Of a stretch of DNA of 64,000 nucleotides, positions 27,305-37,212 are shown in pieces. Source of the DNA: Pseudomonadota bacterium (lineage in GTDB: Bacteria; Pseudomonadota; Alphaproteobacteria; Micavibrionales; UBA2020); the NCBI GenBank assembly GCA_021845905.1, contig JAJZVA010000001.1, positions 1 through 64,000 on the forward strand, read 5' to 3'. How positions within the stretch are numbered: position 1 is the first letter of the stretch; each line of letters opens with the position of its first letter. A program made the position numbers and the translations under genes. The notes under the pieces are model-generated. The model saw nothing but the letters and a program-made list of their open reading frames with translations, ran no database searches and was not told where the DNA came from.

Positions 27305-29443
27305 CTATGCCGTCGTTTTTCTGTTTTTCTGCTGCGGCTTCGCGTTCGCGACCTCCATGGGGAGCTCGATGATGAACGTCGTGCCTTTCCCCGGTTCCGA
27401 CTCGACCGTCAGGCTTCCGCCGTGCTTCTTGACGACGATGTCGTAGGAAATCGACAGACCCTGCCCCGTGCCTTTGCCCACTTCCTTGGTGGTGAAGAAC
27501 GGGTTGAATATCTTGCTCATGTTCTCCTTGGGGATGCCGCAACCGGTATCGGATACGGCGATGGTCACTTTCTTTTTGGTCGCCGAGGTGGAGATGATGA
27601 TTTTGTTGTTGTCCGGATCGGGCGTATTTCCCGATTTTTCCTCGATGGCGTGCGTGGCATTGACGATCAGGTTCAGGATCACTTGCGTGAGCTTGCCGGG
27701 TATGCACGGCACGGGCGGCAAATTCTCGTCGAATTTCATCTCGACCTGCGTGTAGGATTTCCACTGGTTGCGGGAGACGATAATGGTGTTTTTCAAAGCC
27801 TCGTTGAGGTCGGTGTAAACGATGTCTTCCGTGGCGGGATAGCTGAACCCGCGGATCGCGCCGACGATTTCTATGATCCGACCGACGCCTTCCAGAGACT
27901 GTTCGAGCGCCTGGGGCGTTTCATCGCTGAAAAATCCGATGTCCTGGTTTTTCGCCGACGCGTCGAGCGTCTGCTGCGCCTCCTGCGGCAGGCTTTCCCT
28001 GACGGAGAGGATATCCTTGTAAAACCCGTCATAAGCCTGAAACGCGTCGTTGAGGAACTTTATGTTGTCGCGGACGTATTGCGTCGGCGTGTTGATCTCA
28101 TGCGCTATGCCGCTTGAAAGGCTGCCGAGCGCCTCCATCTTTTGCGCCTGCACCAGCTGCCGTTCGAGGTCCTTGCGGTAGGCGATGTCGCGGAAGACGT
28201 TGACGAAAACGGGGTGACCGTCCTCGCGCGTGACGCTTGTCACGCCAAGCTCGACGGGAAATTCCGTGCCGTCGGATTTTACGCCGGTCACTTCCTGCAG
28301 GCCGCCGTCGACGTGATTGCTGACCCCGCCGCTGATGAAATCCTGCACTTCCTGCATGTATTGTATGGCGGTGTCGGGCGTCAGGAAGTCGCCGATCTTT
28401 TTCTGACGGATCGTCTGCCTGTCGTAGCCGAAAATGCTGCAGGCGCTTTTGTTGAAGGCGACGATGTCGCCCGCCGCATCTATGGTGATGAGGCCGTCCG
28501 CGACGCTGTTGAAGATGGCGTCCAGCTGCCGGGCCGCGGCGGTGCTTTGCTGTTCGGCTTCCTCGGCGCGGCGGAAACCTTCGTGCACCTGCAGCAAAAG
28601 GCTGTTCAGCGCCATGATCACCTCGCCCACCTCGTCGTCAGCGCCTTCGTGCCGGATGATGTAATTCTCCGTGTGGTGCGGGTCCTGGCTCGCGTCGACC
28701 ATGGTCGAGATGATGTTTTCCATCGGCTTGAAGATGTTGAAAAAGATCACCGCGTTGATCAGCAATATCCCGCCGATGCCGAAAACGAGGAACAGCAAGG
28801 GAAACTTGCGGAAGTGCGCCGATTCCGTGAAAGCCCGCGCGGAGAGATCCGACGACTCCTCGTTGATCTTCGTTGAGATCGCGCGAAGATCATTGTCGAT
28901 CACGGCGATCCTGCTATAGGCTTCGGCCATCACTTTTTGGCCCTGCTGCGGGTTGCCGCTGATATAATCGTTCATCGCCACGCGCGGCAGGTCGCGCATC
29001 ATTTTATAGTTCTTCTCGACCGCCGCGCCTTCTGTCGTGAAATCCTCGAGGTTTTGCAGGTAGTCGCCGAACCTGCTGAGATTGCATCTAACGCCGCGCT
29101 CGGCGCTTTGGTCGGGGAGCTGGACGGGCGTTTTGCGCAGGCCGTTGTCGAGGATGGCGAACCAGAACTTGACGGCGCCGAAGCAGCTGATGGTGTCGGA
29201 CAAGACGGCCTGATTGGCCATGATCCGGCTTTGGCTTTCGATCGACTTGTTGCTGGCCCGGGTCTGGGCGATGATGACCTTGTTGGCGTAGAACAAGCCC
29301 GCGAACATCAGGACGCAGATGCCGAGAAGCTTGGTGCGCGTTTTGAAGACGGTGACCTTTTTAAAGGATGTTTCCCGCCCTTTCAGCGGCTCCGCTGGCG
29401 GATTTTGCGACAACCTGTCGGATAACGGGCCATTGTCCATCAT
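27305..29443 (-). CDS. Membrane PAS-domain sensor histidine kinase
   Basis: 712 residues from the ATG at 29443 (the track ORF starts earlier, at 29506). Order: a transmembrane helix (about 35-52), a periplasmic sensor region (about 55-225), a second helix, a HAMP-like linker, a PAS domain (about 315-430, IFNSVADGLITIDAAGDIVAFN), and a kinase core. The phospho-acceptor His is in SSGIAHEINTP, the N box in LNLIVNATHAIEE, and the G boxes in DTGCGIP and GTGQGLS. AHEINTPTQ is typical of the HisKA subgroup that pairs with stand-alone REC proteins. The REC-HDOD gene follows after 9 nt. Confidence 0.9.
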   Translation of the reverse strand: MMDNGPLSDRLSQNPPAEPLKGRETSFKKVTVFKTRTKLLGICVLMFAGLFYANKVIIAQTRASNKSIESQSRIMANQAVLSDTISCFGAVKFWFAILDNGLRKTPVQLPDQSAERGVRCNLSRFGDYLQNLEDFTTEGAAVEKNYKMMRDLPRVAMNDYISGNPQQGQKVMAEAYSRIAVIDNDLRAISTKINEESSDLSARAFTESAHFRKFPLLFLVFGIGGILLINAVIFFNIFKPMENIISTMVDASQDPHHTENYIIRHEGADDEVGEVIMALNSLLLQVHEGFRRAEEAEQQSTAAARQLDAIFNSVADGLITIDAAGDIVAFNKSACSIFGYDRQTIRQKKIGDFLTPDTAIQYMQEVQDFISGGVSNHVDGGLQEVTGVKSDGTEFPVELGVTSVTREDGHPVFVNVFRDIAYRKDLERQLVQAQKMEALGSLSSGIAHEINTPTQYVRDNIKFLNDAFQAYDGFYKDILSVRESLPQEAQQTLDASAKNQDIGFFSDETPQALEQSLEGVGRIIEIVGAIRGFSYPATEDIVYTDLNEALKNTIIVSRNQWKSYTQVEMKFDENLPPVPCIPGKLTQVILNLIVNATHAIEEKSGNTPDPDNNKIIISTSATKKKVTIAVSDTGCGIPKENMSKIFNPFFTTKEVGKGTGQGLSISYDIVVKKHGGSLTVESEPGKGTTFIIELPMEVANAKPQQKNRKTTA

Positions 29444-29720
29444 TGCTTTTCTTTCGTCTCCCCGCCGGAAAAATCCGGCTTTGCCAGTTATAAAGATTAA
29501 CATCACTCTCTTAACAAATTCACAATATAATTTCCCACGGCTTCATATCCGGCTGAAAAAGAACGGAGTTTGCAGTCTTTAAAAGTAAAAAAACGGTTAA
29601 TTTATGAATGTATTCTTTCCAACGTTATGCAGTTGTTAATCAATAATTCAAGAAAATGGAATAGAATGAATATCATATATAGCTTTCAGCGCGCATGCTG
29701 GAATCGTGGGGGTTCAGGCT

Positions 29721-31907
29721 GTGAAAAACAAACTGTCAGGATGGAATACGCCTCCTTTTCGCGCAAGGGCGACGGAAGGGATGCAGGGCGAGCCGCCACC
29801 GCATCTGGAGGGCGTTCCGCACATGTGGCGCAGCCGTTTGAGCTGGCGCATCACGCTGACCGTTTTTGCCGTGATCCTGCTCGTTCAGGGCGCGGCGCTT
29901 TATTATTCGAAACACAGCTTCGAGGCGACCCAACTGGCGCAACTGCGCGCCGTCGCGCGCACGGCCATCGTGCAGCATCTTGAAAAAACCACTTCCGAAA
30001 GCTTGCGGAGAAACGCCATTCCGCTTGATCTTGCCGCCGCCAGCCGCATCATGGCGACCAGCCCTGTGCGCGGCCTCACGATATACGGGCTTGACGACAA
30101 CCAGATCATTTCCTACGGCGAAGGCACCACCTTGCCGCCGCAGGGCATAAAGAACTACCTGACCTCAGCGCAAAACAGATACGAAGTCGTCTACCGTCCT
30201 TCGGATATAAACAGCCCGTTCAACATCGTCGCCTCGATCGACTCGTCGCGGGTGCTCGCTGCGGTCGCGCGTTTCACGGAGAAATCCATCGTCATATTCC
30301 TTCTCATGGCGGGGCTTGTCACCAGCATCCTGATGCTCGTGCTCGGCCAGTGGCTGCTGGAGCCTGTATTGACGCTGCAGAAAAATCTCATTAACGCGGC
30401 AAAAAATCCCAAGGAGCCGGACATTCTCGGCGCGGGAAAGGAAGGACGCGACGAGATCGGCGTCACCTTGCGCATCGCCAACAGCCTGATCCGCAAAAAC
30501 GCCTGGAACATAAAGCAAATGGAACGTCAGACGGAAGAGCGTATCCACCGCCTCGCCTATTACGATACGCTGACCGGCCTGCCGAACAGGATCCTTTTCA
30601 TGGAAAAACTCGAAGAGGCGATCAAGCGCAAGGTCAAGGGAGAAAACAGGCGTCTCAGCGTGTTTTTTATCGACATCGACCATTTCCGCGATCTCAACAA
30701 CACCATGGGGCAGGAAATAGGAGACCGGTTCCTCGAAGCGGTCGGCAGACGGCTGGTCGGCGCCGCGCCGGCCTCCGCCGTCGTGTCGCGGCTGAATGCG
30801 GATACGTTTGCCGTCATGACGCTTCTCGATTATACGGACCAGGATGGTTCGGAAATTCTCGGCCATTTTCTCGAGTCTCTCGCGGCGCCGGTCAATATCC
30901 TTCAGGAGGAATTCGCCGTGCGCGTCTCCGTGGGCGTGGCGACGGCGCCTTACGACGGCCACGATTCGCATGCCATCATGAAAAACGCCGACATCGCGCT
31001 CAGCCGCGCCAAGGACGACGGGCGCGACGCGATACGTTATTATTCCGACGATCTCGATCTCGCCGTGCACAAGCGTTTCCACCTTCTCGGCGATTTGCGC
31101 GAGGCGATGCAGACCGACCAGCTACAACTTTACTTCCAGCCGCAATTCGATCTTGCCACCGGCGCGATCGTCGGCTCGGAGGCGTTGCTGCGCTGGCACT
31201 GCCCCGACAACAGCCCGGAAGGCAGCCATCTCGTGCCGCTTGAAGAGTTCGTGCAGGTCGCGGAGCAAACCGGGCTCATCATTCCGCTTGGCGAATGGGT
31301 ATTGCGCAGGGCCTGCAAGACCGGAAAGGAATGGCGGGACAAAGGCGGCGCGCCCATTTCCATCGCCGTCAACATCACCTCGATGCAGTTTCACCGCGGC
31401 GATATCGTCGCGTCTGTCGCGCGCATCCTCGGCGAGACGGGATTCGACGCCCGCCTTCTGGAGCTTGAGATCACGGAAAGCGTCTTCATGGAAGACATGC
31501 CGACGTCGATAGACACCTTGCGCCAGTTGCACGAGTTGGGGGTTCGCCTCGCCGTCGACGACTTCGGCACGGGCTATTCGTCGCTCGCGGCGTTGCGCTC
31601 CTTCCCCGTCGACCGGCTGAAGATCGACCCGTCGTTCATCCGCAACGCGCTGATCAACGAGGAAGACGCCGCCATCGTCAAGACCATCATTACCCTCGGC
31701 CACAGCCTCGGCGTGAAAGTGCTCGCCGAAGGGGTTGAAACCGCTTTCCACCTCTCGTTCCTCAAGGATCAGGGGTGCGACGAGGCGCAAGGCTTCCAGT
31801 ATACCCGCCCGCTGCCTTCGGCCAGGTTCGAAGAATACGTGGCCGCCTATAACCGCGGGCTTGTGCGCGACAGATTGCACGTCGTCGGCAAGGATACCGC
31901 GTCATAG
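29721..31907 (+). CDS. Membrane c-di-GMP phosphodiesterase, degenerate GGDEF plus EAL
   Basis: 728 residues from a GTG at 29721, preceded by GGGGG; the ATG at 29779 is an alternative. Layout: transmembrane helix (about 44-62), periplasmic domain, second helix (about 195-215), HAMP (LLEPVLTLQKNL and following), GGDEF and EAL. The GGDEF motif is NADTF (RLNADTFAVM), which cannot be an active cyclase. The EAL part has EALLRW, the ITESVF motif and DDFGTGYSSL, so phosphodiesterase activity is expected. It is a paralogue of 22586-24613, and the two flank the HDOD/kinase genes. Confidence 0.87.
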   Translation: MKNKLSGWNTPPFRARATEGMQGEPPPHLEGVPHMWRSRLSWRITLTVFAVILLVQGAALYYSKHSFEATQLAQLRAVARTAIVQHLEKTTSESLRRNAIPLDLAAASRIMATSPVRGLTIYGLDDNQIISYGEGTTLPPQGIKNYLTSAQNRYEVVYRPSDINSPFNIVASIDSSRVLAAVARFTEKSIVIFLLMAGLVTSILMLVLGQWLLEPVLTLQKNLINAAKNPKEPDILGAGKEGRDEIGVTLRIANSLIRKNAWNIKQMERQTEERIHRLAYYDTLTGLPNRILFMEKLEEAIKRKVKGENRRLSVFFIDIDHFRDLNNTMGQEIGDRFLEAVGRRLVGAAPASAVVSRLNADTFAVMTLLDYTDQDGSEILGHFLESLAAPVNILQEEFAVRVSVGVATAPYDGHDSHAIMKNADIALSRAKDDGRDAIRYYSDDLDLAVHKRFHLLGDLREAMQTDQLQLYFQPQFDLATGAIVGSEALLRWHCPDNSPEGSHLVPLEEFVQVAEQTGLIIPLGEWVLRRACKTGKEWRDKGGAPISIAVNITSMQFHRGDIVASVARILGETGFDARLLELEITESVFMEDMPTSIDTLRQLHELGVRLAVDDFGTGYSSLAALRSFPVDRLKIDPSFIRNALINEEDAAIVKTIITLGHSLGVKVLAEGVETAFHLSFLKDQGCDEAQGFQYTRPLPSARFEEYVAAYNRGLVRDRLHVVGKDTAS

Positions 31908-31954
31908 CAACGAAAATCATTGCTTTTTCGGGTTTTTGCGGGATATAAGAAGCC

Positions 31955-32884
31955 ATGAAAAACAGTCCGGAAAGATACGTCGTCGCCGCCCTCTACGCGT
32001 TCGCCTCGCTTGACGGGCTGGAAGAATTGCGCGCAGAAACCGCTTCCGTCTGCGCGCGGCACGATATCTGCGGCACGCTGTTGCTGGCGGAGGAAGGCGT
32101 CAACGGCACGATCGCCGGCACGCGGGCGGGCATCGATGCCGTCCTCTCTTTTTTGCGCGCCTGCCCGGGATTGCATGACCTCGAACACAAGGAATCCGCC
32201 GCGGAAGAAACGCCTTTTCACCGCATGAAGGTGCGCGTCAAAAAAGAGATCGTTACCATCGGTTTGCCGGACGTGAACCCGAATGAAATCGTTGGCGCCT
32301 ATGTCGATCCGCGCGAATGGAACGCGCTGATTTCGGATCCTGAAACCATCCTTATCGACACGCGCAACGATTATGAAGTCGCCGTCGGCACGTTCAGGGG
32401 CGCGGTCAATCCCGAAACGCAAAGCTTCCGCGAATTCCCTTCCTACGTCGCGCGCAACCTCGACAACCAAAAACACAGGAAAGTCGCCATGTTCTGCACC
32501 GGCGGCATCCGCTGCGAAAAGGCCTCGGCCTACATGAAGAAGCTCGGGTTCGAGGAAGTCTATCACCTCAAGGGCGGCATCCTCAAATATCTTGAAACGG
32601 TGCCGGAAAAAGACAGCCTGTGGCAGGGCGAATGCTTCGTCTTCGACCGCCGCGTGACGGTGAAGCACGGGCTGGAAACAGGCTCTTACGCGCTTTGTCC
32701 GTCGTGCCGCCGCCCCGTCGGCGCGGAAGACAAAAAGAGCCCCAAATATATCGAAGGCGTCGCCTGCCCGTGTTGCCACGACATCCTGACGCCGGAGAAA
32801 AAAGCCGCGGCGGCGGAGCGTCACAAGCAGGTGCTGCTGGCGGAAGAACGCGGCGAAAAGCACATCGGCGCAAGGCAGCGGTGA
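31955..32884 (+). CDS. trhO: tRNA uridine(34) hydroxylase, rhodanese family
   Basis: 309 residues of the YceA/TrhO family, which makes 5-hydroxyuridine at the tRNA wobble position using oxygen. It has the N-terminal ferredoxin-like region (LLLAEEGVNGTIAGT), a rhodanese domain (ILIDTRNDYEVAVGTF) with the active cysteine in MFCTGGIRCEKAS, and the C-terminal CPSCRR...CPCCHD cysteine pairs. Length and motif order match the family. Confidence 0.92.
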   Translation: MKNSPERYVVAALYAFASLDGLEELRAETASVCARHDICGTLLLAEEGVNGTIAGTRAGIDAVLSFLRACPGLHDLEHKESAAEETPFHRMKVRVKKEIVTIGLPDVNPNEIVGAYVDPREWNALISDPETILIDTRNDYEVAVGTFRGAVNPETQSFREFPSYVARNLDNQKHRKVAMFCTGGIRCEKASAYMKKLGFEEVYHLKGGILKYLETVPEKDSLWQGECFVFDRRVTVKHGLETGSYALCPSCRRPVGAEDKKSPKYIEGVACPCCHDILTPEKKAAAAERHKQVLLAEERGEKHIGARQR

Positions 32885-32894
32885 CGCCTGGCGG

Positions 32895-33614
32895 TTATAA
32901 AGTTCCGGCTTCGTCGTTCGCTGCATCGTTTGAATTCACATGGCGCGCCTCGCGCCCTGAATCGCCGGGCGTTTCGCGCCCTGAATCGCCGGGCGTTTCG
33001 CGCCCTGAATCTATGTGCGGCGTTTCCTGCATGCGGGATTTCTCGCGCTGGATGCGGTATTTCCTGCTGAAATTTTCGCTGTCGCCGTATTCGATGAAAT
33101 CGTTGTAGCATCTGTGCGCGCCGGTCACCTTGCGGGCGTGCTTGATCGGGCACCAGAACTGCTCCGTGCGGCAGGCGATCTCGCGGGCGTAGGCGATCAC
33201 GCCGTTGGCGTATTCGCAATAGATGCAGTTGACCTTCTGGATGATGTTGAGATAAGCGAGATATTTCCTGTCCATGACGATGAATTCCGCGCGCTTCACC
33301 CGCGGTATGCGGTAAACGCGGAAGTTGACGTGCTGGTAGACGGTCATGAAAAGATCCAGCAGCGCGATCGGCACGATCAGGCTGTAAATCAGCGGCGCGG
33401 TGATCACGGCGCCGAGTTTGGAATCGATGAGGAACTTTGAGAGCTTCATCCGCGCCAGGCGGTGGCGCAACACGGCCGCCTGTTCGAAGACGACCTTGCC
33501 CTGCTCGATACTGTAGCGGAATTTCTTGCGCCGTTCTTCCGCGTTCTTGTCGAATTCTTCTTGCAGTTCGGCGACTTTTTCGCGGATTTTGACGACGAAT
33601 TTATCTATTTTCAT
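32895..33614 (-). CDS. Conserved hypothetical membrane protein, 239 aa
   Basis: A basic, coiled-coil N-terminus (about 1-60), a hydrophobic stretch (about 68-95), then a cysteine-containing region with CIYCEYANG and CRTEQFWCPIKHARK. These are distinctive and occur in a conserved alphaproteobacterial family of unknown function as I remember it. The tail contains 24-bp tandem repeats in the DNA (32951-33011) that give repeated GRETPGDS units. The minus-strand gene converges with trhO and diverges from kbl, so it has its own promoter; no clear ribosome binding site. Confidence 0.7.
   Translation of the reverse strand: MKIDKFVVKIREKVAELQEEFDKNAEERRKKFRYSIEQGKVVFEQAAVLRHRLARMKLSKFLIDSKLGAVITAPLIYSLIVPIALLDLFMTVYQHVNFRVYRIPRVKRAEFIVMDRKYLAYLNIIQKVNCIYCEYANGVIAYAREIACRTEQFWCPIKHARKVTGAHRCYNDFIEYGDSENFSRKYRIQREKSRMQETPHIDSGRETPGDSGRETPGDSGREARHVNSNDAANDEAGTL
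32951..33011. repeat. 24-bp tandem repeat in a coding sequence
   Basis: The unit cgcgccctgaatcgccgggcgttt is present twice in full and then as about half a unit, all exact. The period is divisible by three, so copy-number change would lengthen or shorten the protein tail in frame (GRETPGDS repeats). Confidence 0.85.
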
Positions 33615-33678
33615 TTTATATATTCCGTAAAATATATGCGCGTGTCATTCCGCTATTTTATATGCTACACCGTAAGGC

Positions 33679-34881
33679 ATGACAAAGCCTATTTTAAAAC
33701 ACCTTGCCGCCGAAGCGCAGGCGCTCGAAACGCAAGGCCTCTTCAAGTCCGAACGGATCATCGTCTCGCCGCAGGAAGCGGAAATCCGCGTAGAGGCGGC
33801 GAACAGCAACGCCCGAAGCGTGATTAATTTATGCGCCAACAACTATCTCGGCCTCGCCAACCACCCGACGCTGATTGCCGCCGCTCACAAGGCGCTGGAC
33901 GATCACGGCCTCGGCATGGCCTCGGTGCGCTTCATCTGCGGCACGCAGGACCTGCACAAGAAGCTGGAGAAAACAGTCAGCGACTTCCTCAAGACCGAAG
34001 ACACGATTTTGTACAGCTCCTGCTTCGACGCCAACGGCGGCCTCTTCGAAACGCTGCTCGGCGAGGAAGACGCCGTCATCAGCGACGAGCTCAACCACGC
34101 CAGCATCATCGACGGCATAAGATTATGCAAGGCCAAACGCTTCCGCTACAAGAACAACAATATGGACGACCTCGAGACGCAGCTGAAAGCCGCCAAGGAC
34201 GCCCGCTATAAACTGATCGTCACCGACGGTGTGTTCTCGATGGACGGCATAATCGCCAATCTGCAGGGCATCTGCGCGCTGGCTGAAAAATACGGCGCGA
34301 TCGTGATGGTCGACGACAGCCACGCCATCGGCTTCATCGGCAAGAGCGGCGCAGGCACGCCAGAGCGTTGCGGCGTCGCCGACAAAGTGGATATCGTCAC
34401 CGGCACGTTCGGCAAGGCGCTGGGCGGGGCGTCCGGAGGCTACACGTCGGGCAAAAAGGAAATCATCGGCTGGCTGCGCCAGCGCTCGCGGCCTTACCTT
34501 TTCTCCAACACCATGGCGCCGCCGATCGTCGCCTCCTCCATCGCAGCGATCGAGCTTATCAAGTCCGAACCGCAGCGGCTGGAAAAGCTCCGCGCCAACG
34601 CTCAATATTTCCGCGCCGGCATGACGAAGCTGGGGTTTGATTTGGTGCCGGGTGAACATCCCATCGTGCCGGTCATGCTCTATGACGCGCCGCTGGCCAA
34701 AAAATTCGCCGACGAGATGCTGAAGGAAGATGTTTACGTCATCGCCTTTTCATACCCCGTCGTGCCGCAGGGCAAGGCCAGAATCCGCACGCAGATGTCC
34801 GCCGCGCACGACACCGCGCACCTCGACAAGGCCGTCGCCGCGTTCGAAAAAGTCGGCAAGGCGCTTCAGGTCATCAAATAA
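33679..34881 (+). CDS. kbl: Glycine C-acetyltransferase (2-amino-3-ketobutyrate CoA ligase)
   Basis: 400 residues of the alpha-oxoamine synthase family (PLP-dependent fold type I). The PLP lysine is in [13 protein letters not shown], with [23 protein letters not shown] and [10 protein letters not shown] typical of Kbl. It splits 2-amino-3-ketobutyrate with CoA to glycine and acetyl-CoA, the second step after Tdh (35643-36671). The two genes are on the same strand but 760 bp apart, separated by two small genes. Confidence 0.95.
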   Translation: MTKPILKHLAAEAQALETQGLFKSERIIVSPQEAEIRVEAANSNARSVINLCANNYLGLANHPTLIAAAHKALDDHGLGMASVRFICGTQDLHKKLEKTVSDFLKTEDTILYSSCFDANGGLFETLLGEEDAVISDELNHASIIDGIRLCKAKRFRYKNNNMDDLETQLKAAKDARYKLIVTDGVFSMDGIIANLQGICALAEKYGAIVMVDDSHAIGFIGKSGAGTPERCGVADKVDIVTGTFGKALGGASGGYTSGKKEIIGWLRQRSRPYLFSNTMAPPIVASSIAAIELIKSEPQRLEKLRANAQYFRAGMTKLGFDLVPGEHPIVPVMLYDAPLAKKFADEMLKEDVYVIAFSYPVVPQGKARIRTQMSAAHDTAHLDKAVAAFEKVGKALQVIK

Positions 34882-35159
34882 TGATCGCTGCCTTCATGCT
34901 GTTTCTGGCCTACATTCTCCCCGTGCCGATCGCGGCGGCGTGCTTTTATTATCACGTCTTCGGCGGCGTCGCGGCAGTCGGCGCGCGGCTGATTTACATC
35001 GGGGTTTTAAGCGTCGCGCCGTCTGTATTGCTGATGATCTTCGCGCTCGACCGCATCATCCACTCGATCTTTCACGTCATCGGATACGCGATGGTTTTTT
35101 ACGTGATCTATCATCTGGGATTGCCGGGGCATGCCCATACGCTCGTCCGCGCGAAATAA
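34881..35159 (+). CDS. Small integral membrane protein, 92 aa
   Basis: Three hydrophobic helices (about 3-27, 33-55 and 62-82) and almost no soluble part, ending in a short basic tail. The start overlaps the kbl stop (TAATG), so it is translationally coupled to kbl. Family unknown. Confidence 0.65.
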   Translation: MIAAFMLFLAYILPVPIAAACFYYHVFGGVAAVGARLIYIGVLSVAPSVLLMIFALDRIIHSIFHVIGYAMVFYVIYHLGLPGHAHTLVRAK

Positions 35160-35161
35160 AC

Positions 35162-35488
35162 TTAGAGCTTGTGTTTTCTTTTCTTGTCGGCTACCGCGAC
35201 AACGACGCCAGCCGCGCCCAGAAGCAGAATCCCGCCGCCTGAGATTTCGCTTGCGAGAACCAGCCCGGGCTGCACGGTTTTTTCAAAAGGGTCATCCTGC
35301 ATGCAATCCGCCGCCTGATTGTTTGCGGCGCGACATTGCGTCGCCTGCGCGGAGAGCTCAAAGGTTTCGGCAAAGGCCATGGCGTTCGCCTGCGGCGCTG
35401 TCAGGGCAATGGCGCTTCCGCCCAGAGCGGCGGCGCTGAAAACGCCGCAGAGCGCTTTTTTCATTTTAAGTTTCATTTGGTTGGTCAT
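35162..35488 (-). CDS. Small exported protein with C-terminal membrane helix, 108 aa
   Basis: The ATG at 35488 is chosen over the track start because GGGGGAT stands seven bases before it. A signal peptide (MTNQMKLKMKKALCGVFSAA..., cleavage near QANA-MAF) is followed by a short domain with two cysteines (TQCRAANNQAADCMQ) and a hydrophobic helix (about 80-100, GGGILLLGAAGVVVAVA) with a KKRKHKL tail. It should be anchored in the inner membrane with the cysteine domain in the periplasm. It points against kbl and tdh. Not recognised. Confidence 0.6.
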   Translation of the reverse strand: MTNQMKLKMKKALCGVFSAAALGGSAIALTAPQANAMAFAETFELSAQATQCRAANNQAADCMQDDPFEKTVQPGLVLASEISGGGILLLGAAGVVVAVADKKRKHKL

Positions 35489-35642
35489 GGCGATATCCCC
35501 CTTCATGATTGAATAGTAAAGCTATTCTAAATTATATTTAACATAAAGTAAAGAAAAATATACTATGTAAATATTAAGCGAAAACAACGGGTTGAGAGCG
35601 CGTGAAAGTTGGTGCATGGTTCTCTACAAGGAATCAGGACCC

Positions 35643-36671
35643 ATGAAAGCCCTCTACAAAAAAGAAGCCAAACCCGGAATCTGGATGAAGACCGATGCGG
35701 CGGTGCCCGACATCGGACACAACGACATCCTCATCAAGATCAGAAAAACCGCCATCTGCGGCACCGACATCCATATTTTCAAATGGGACGACTGGTCGGC
35801 CAAACATGTGCCGGTCGGGCTGATCACCGGTCACGAATATGTCGGCGTGGTGGAAAAAGTCGGCTCGGAAGTCAAGGGCTTCAAGCCCGGCGACCGCGTT
35901 TCCGGCGAAGGCCACATCACTTGCGGCCTCTGCCGCAACTGCCGCAGCGGCAAAAAGCATCTCTGCATCGAGCAAAAAGGCATCGGCGTCAACCGTCAGG
36001 GCGCGTTCGCGGAATATCTTTGCCTGCCCGCCAAGAACGCCGTCAAAATCCCCGACAACATCAGCGACGATTTCGCCGCCATCTTCGATCCGTTCGGCAA
36101 CGCGGCGCATACCGCCCTGTCGTTCGATCTGGTCGGCGAGGACCTGCTGATCACCGGCGCGGGGCCGATCGGCGTGATGGCGGCGGCGATAGCCAAATTC
36201 GCGGGCGCGCGCAACGTCGTCGTCACCGATGTGAACGCCTACCGCCTCGATCTTGCGAAAAAAATGGGCGCGACGCGCGCCGTCGACGTGACGAAGGAAA
36301 ACCTCCGCGACGTCATGGCGGATCTTAAAATGACCGAAGGGTTCGACGTCGGGCTTGAAATGTCCGGCAACCCCGACGCTTTCCGACAGATGATCGCGAC
36401 CATGCGCCCCGCCGGAAACATCGCCCTGCTCGGCATTCCGCCCGGCGACATGAGCATCGACTGGGGCAGTTTCATCTTCAAGGGGCTGACGCTGAAAGGC
36501 ATCTATGGCCGCGAGATGTTCGAGACATGGCACAAGATGATCGCGATGGTGCAGTCCGGGCTCGACCTTTCGCCGATCATCACGCACCATTTCGCCGCGA
36601 ACGACTTCCAGCAGGGTTTCGAGACGATGGCGTCCGGACAGTCCGGCAAAGTCATTCTGGACTGGGCGTAA
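35643..36671 (+). CDS. tdh: L-threonine 3-dehydrogenase
   Basis: 342 residues of the zinc MDR family. Catalytic zinc ligands are in [10 protein letters not shown] and GHEYVG; structural zinc cysteines are in [15 protein letters not shown]; the Rossmann motif is [15 protein letters not shown]. It oxidises threonine to 2-amino-3-ketobutyrate, which Kbl cleaves to glycine and acetyl-CoA. The ATG at 35643 is used ([14 protein letters not shown]) in place of the track start because AAGGAATCAGGA precedes it and homology begins there. Confidence 0.94.
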   Translation: MKALYKKEAKPGIWMKTDAAVPDIGHNDILIKIRKTAICGTDIHIFKWDDWSAKHVPVGLITGHEYVGVVEKVGSEVKGFKPGDRVSGEGHITCGLCRNCRSGKKHLCIEQKGIGVNRQGAFAEYLCLPAKNAVKIPDNISDDFAAIFDPFGNAAHTALSFDLVGEDLLITGAGPIGVMAAAIAKFAGARNVVVTDVNAYRLDLAKKMGATRAVDVTKENLRDVMADLKMTEGFDVGLEMSGNPDAFRQMIATMRPAGNIALLGIPPGDMSIDWGSFIFKGLTLKGIYGREMFETWHKMIAMVQSGLDLSPIITHHFAANDFQQGFETMASGQSGKVILDWA

Positions 36672-36679
36672 AGAACGAT

Positions 36680-37084
36680 TTAAAAACCGGGGTTATTTCT
36701 TTTGAATTCCGCGGCGCGTTTTAAGGCGGCGGTGTGTTTGTTTTCCTCGGCCCTGATCATCTCTTCGACGCGCGCGGAAATGTCCTGCCCGGCGAAGCTC
36801 TCAATGATGAAGTCAGCGATGTTCTTTTCCGACGGTTCCTGTCCGCTGGCGCAAGTGACCACTTTGGATTTGCGCGGTTTCTCCGCGTCATAGGCAAGAA
36901 TGGCAATCGCGCCGGCGTCATTCCGGTAGATGGAAAGATCGGGGTTTCCGCCCCGCCACGCAGAGAACGCGAAGCCGGTGTTCACAAAGATATCAAGAAC
37001 CGTGTTGGCAAGGTCGTTTCCGGGTTTGAAACTTGTCAGTTCCGTGCCAGGCTTCAAGGACAAATGGTTAAATGCGTGTTTCAT
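36680..37084 (-). CDS. Hypothetical soluble protein, 134 aa
   Basis: A mixed alpha/beta protein without signal or membrane segment. The central part (TGFAFSAWRGGNPDLSIYRN) looks beta-rich and the C-terminal 40 residues helical and charged. AAGGAAG precedes the ATG. It converges with tdh. No family recognised. Confidence 0.6.
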   Translation of the reverse strand: MKHAFNHLSLKPGTELTSFKPGNDLANTVLDIFVNTGFAFSAWRGGNPDLSIYRNDAGAIAILAYDAEKPRKSKVVTCASGQEPSEKNIADFIIESFAGQDISARVEEMIRAEENKHTAALKRAAEFKRNNPGF

Positions 37085-37212
37085 GTAAAATCTTCCTTTG
37101 TATGATATGGCATGTATATCACGCTGTAAATTTTATGTCAATAAACAACTATTGAAACATAAATGTAAATTATATATTGCGTATTTAGAAATTATATGCG
37201 ATAAATAGAATT

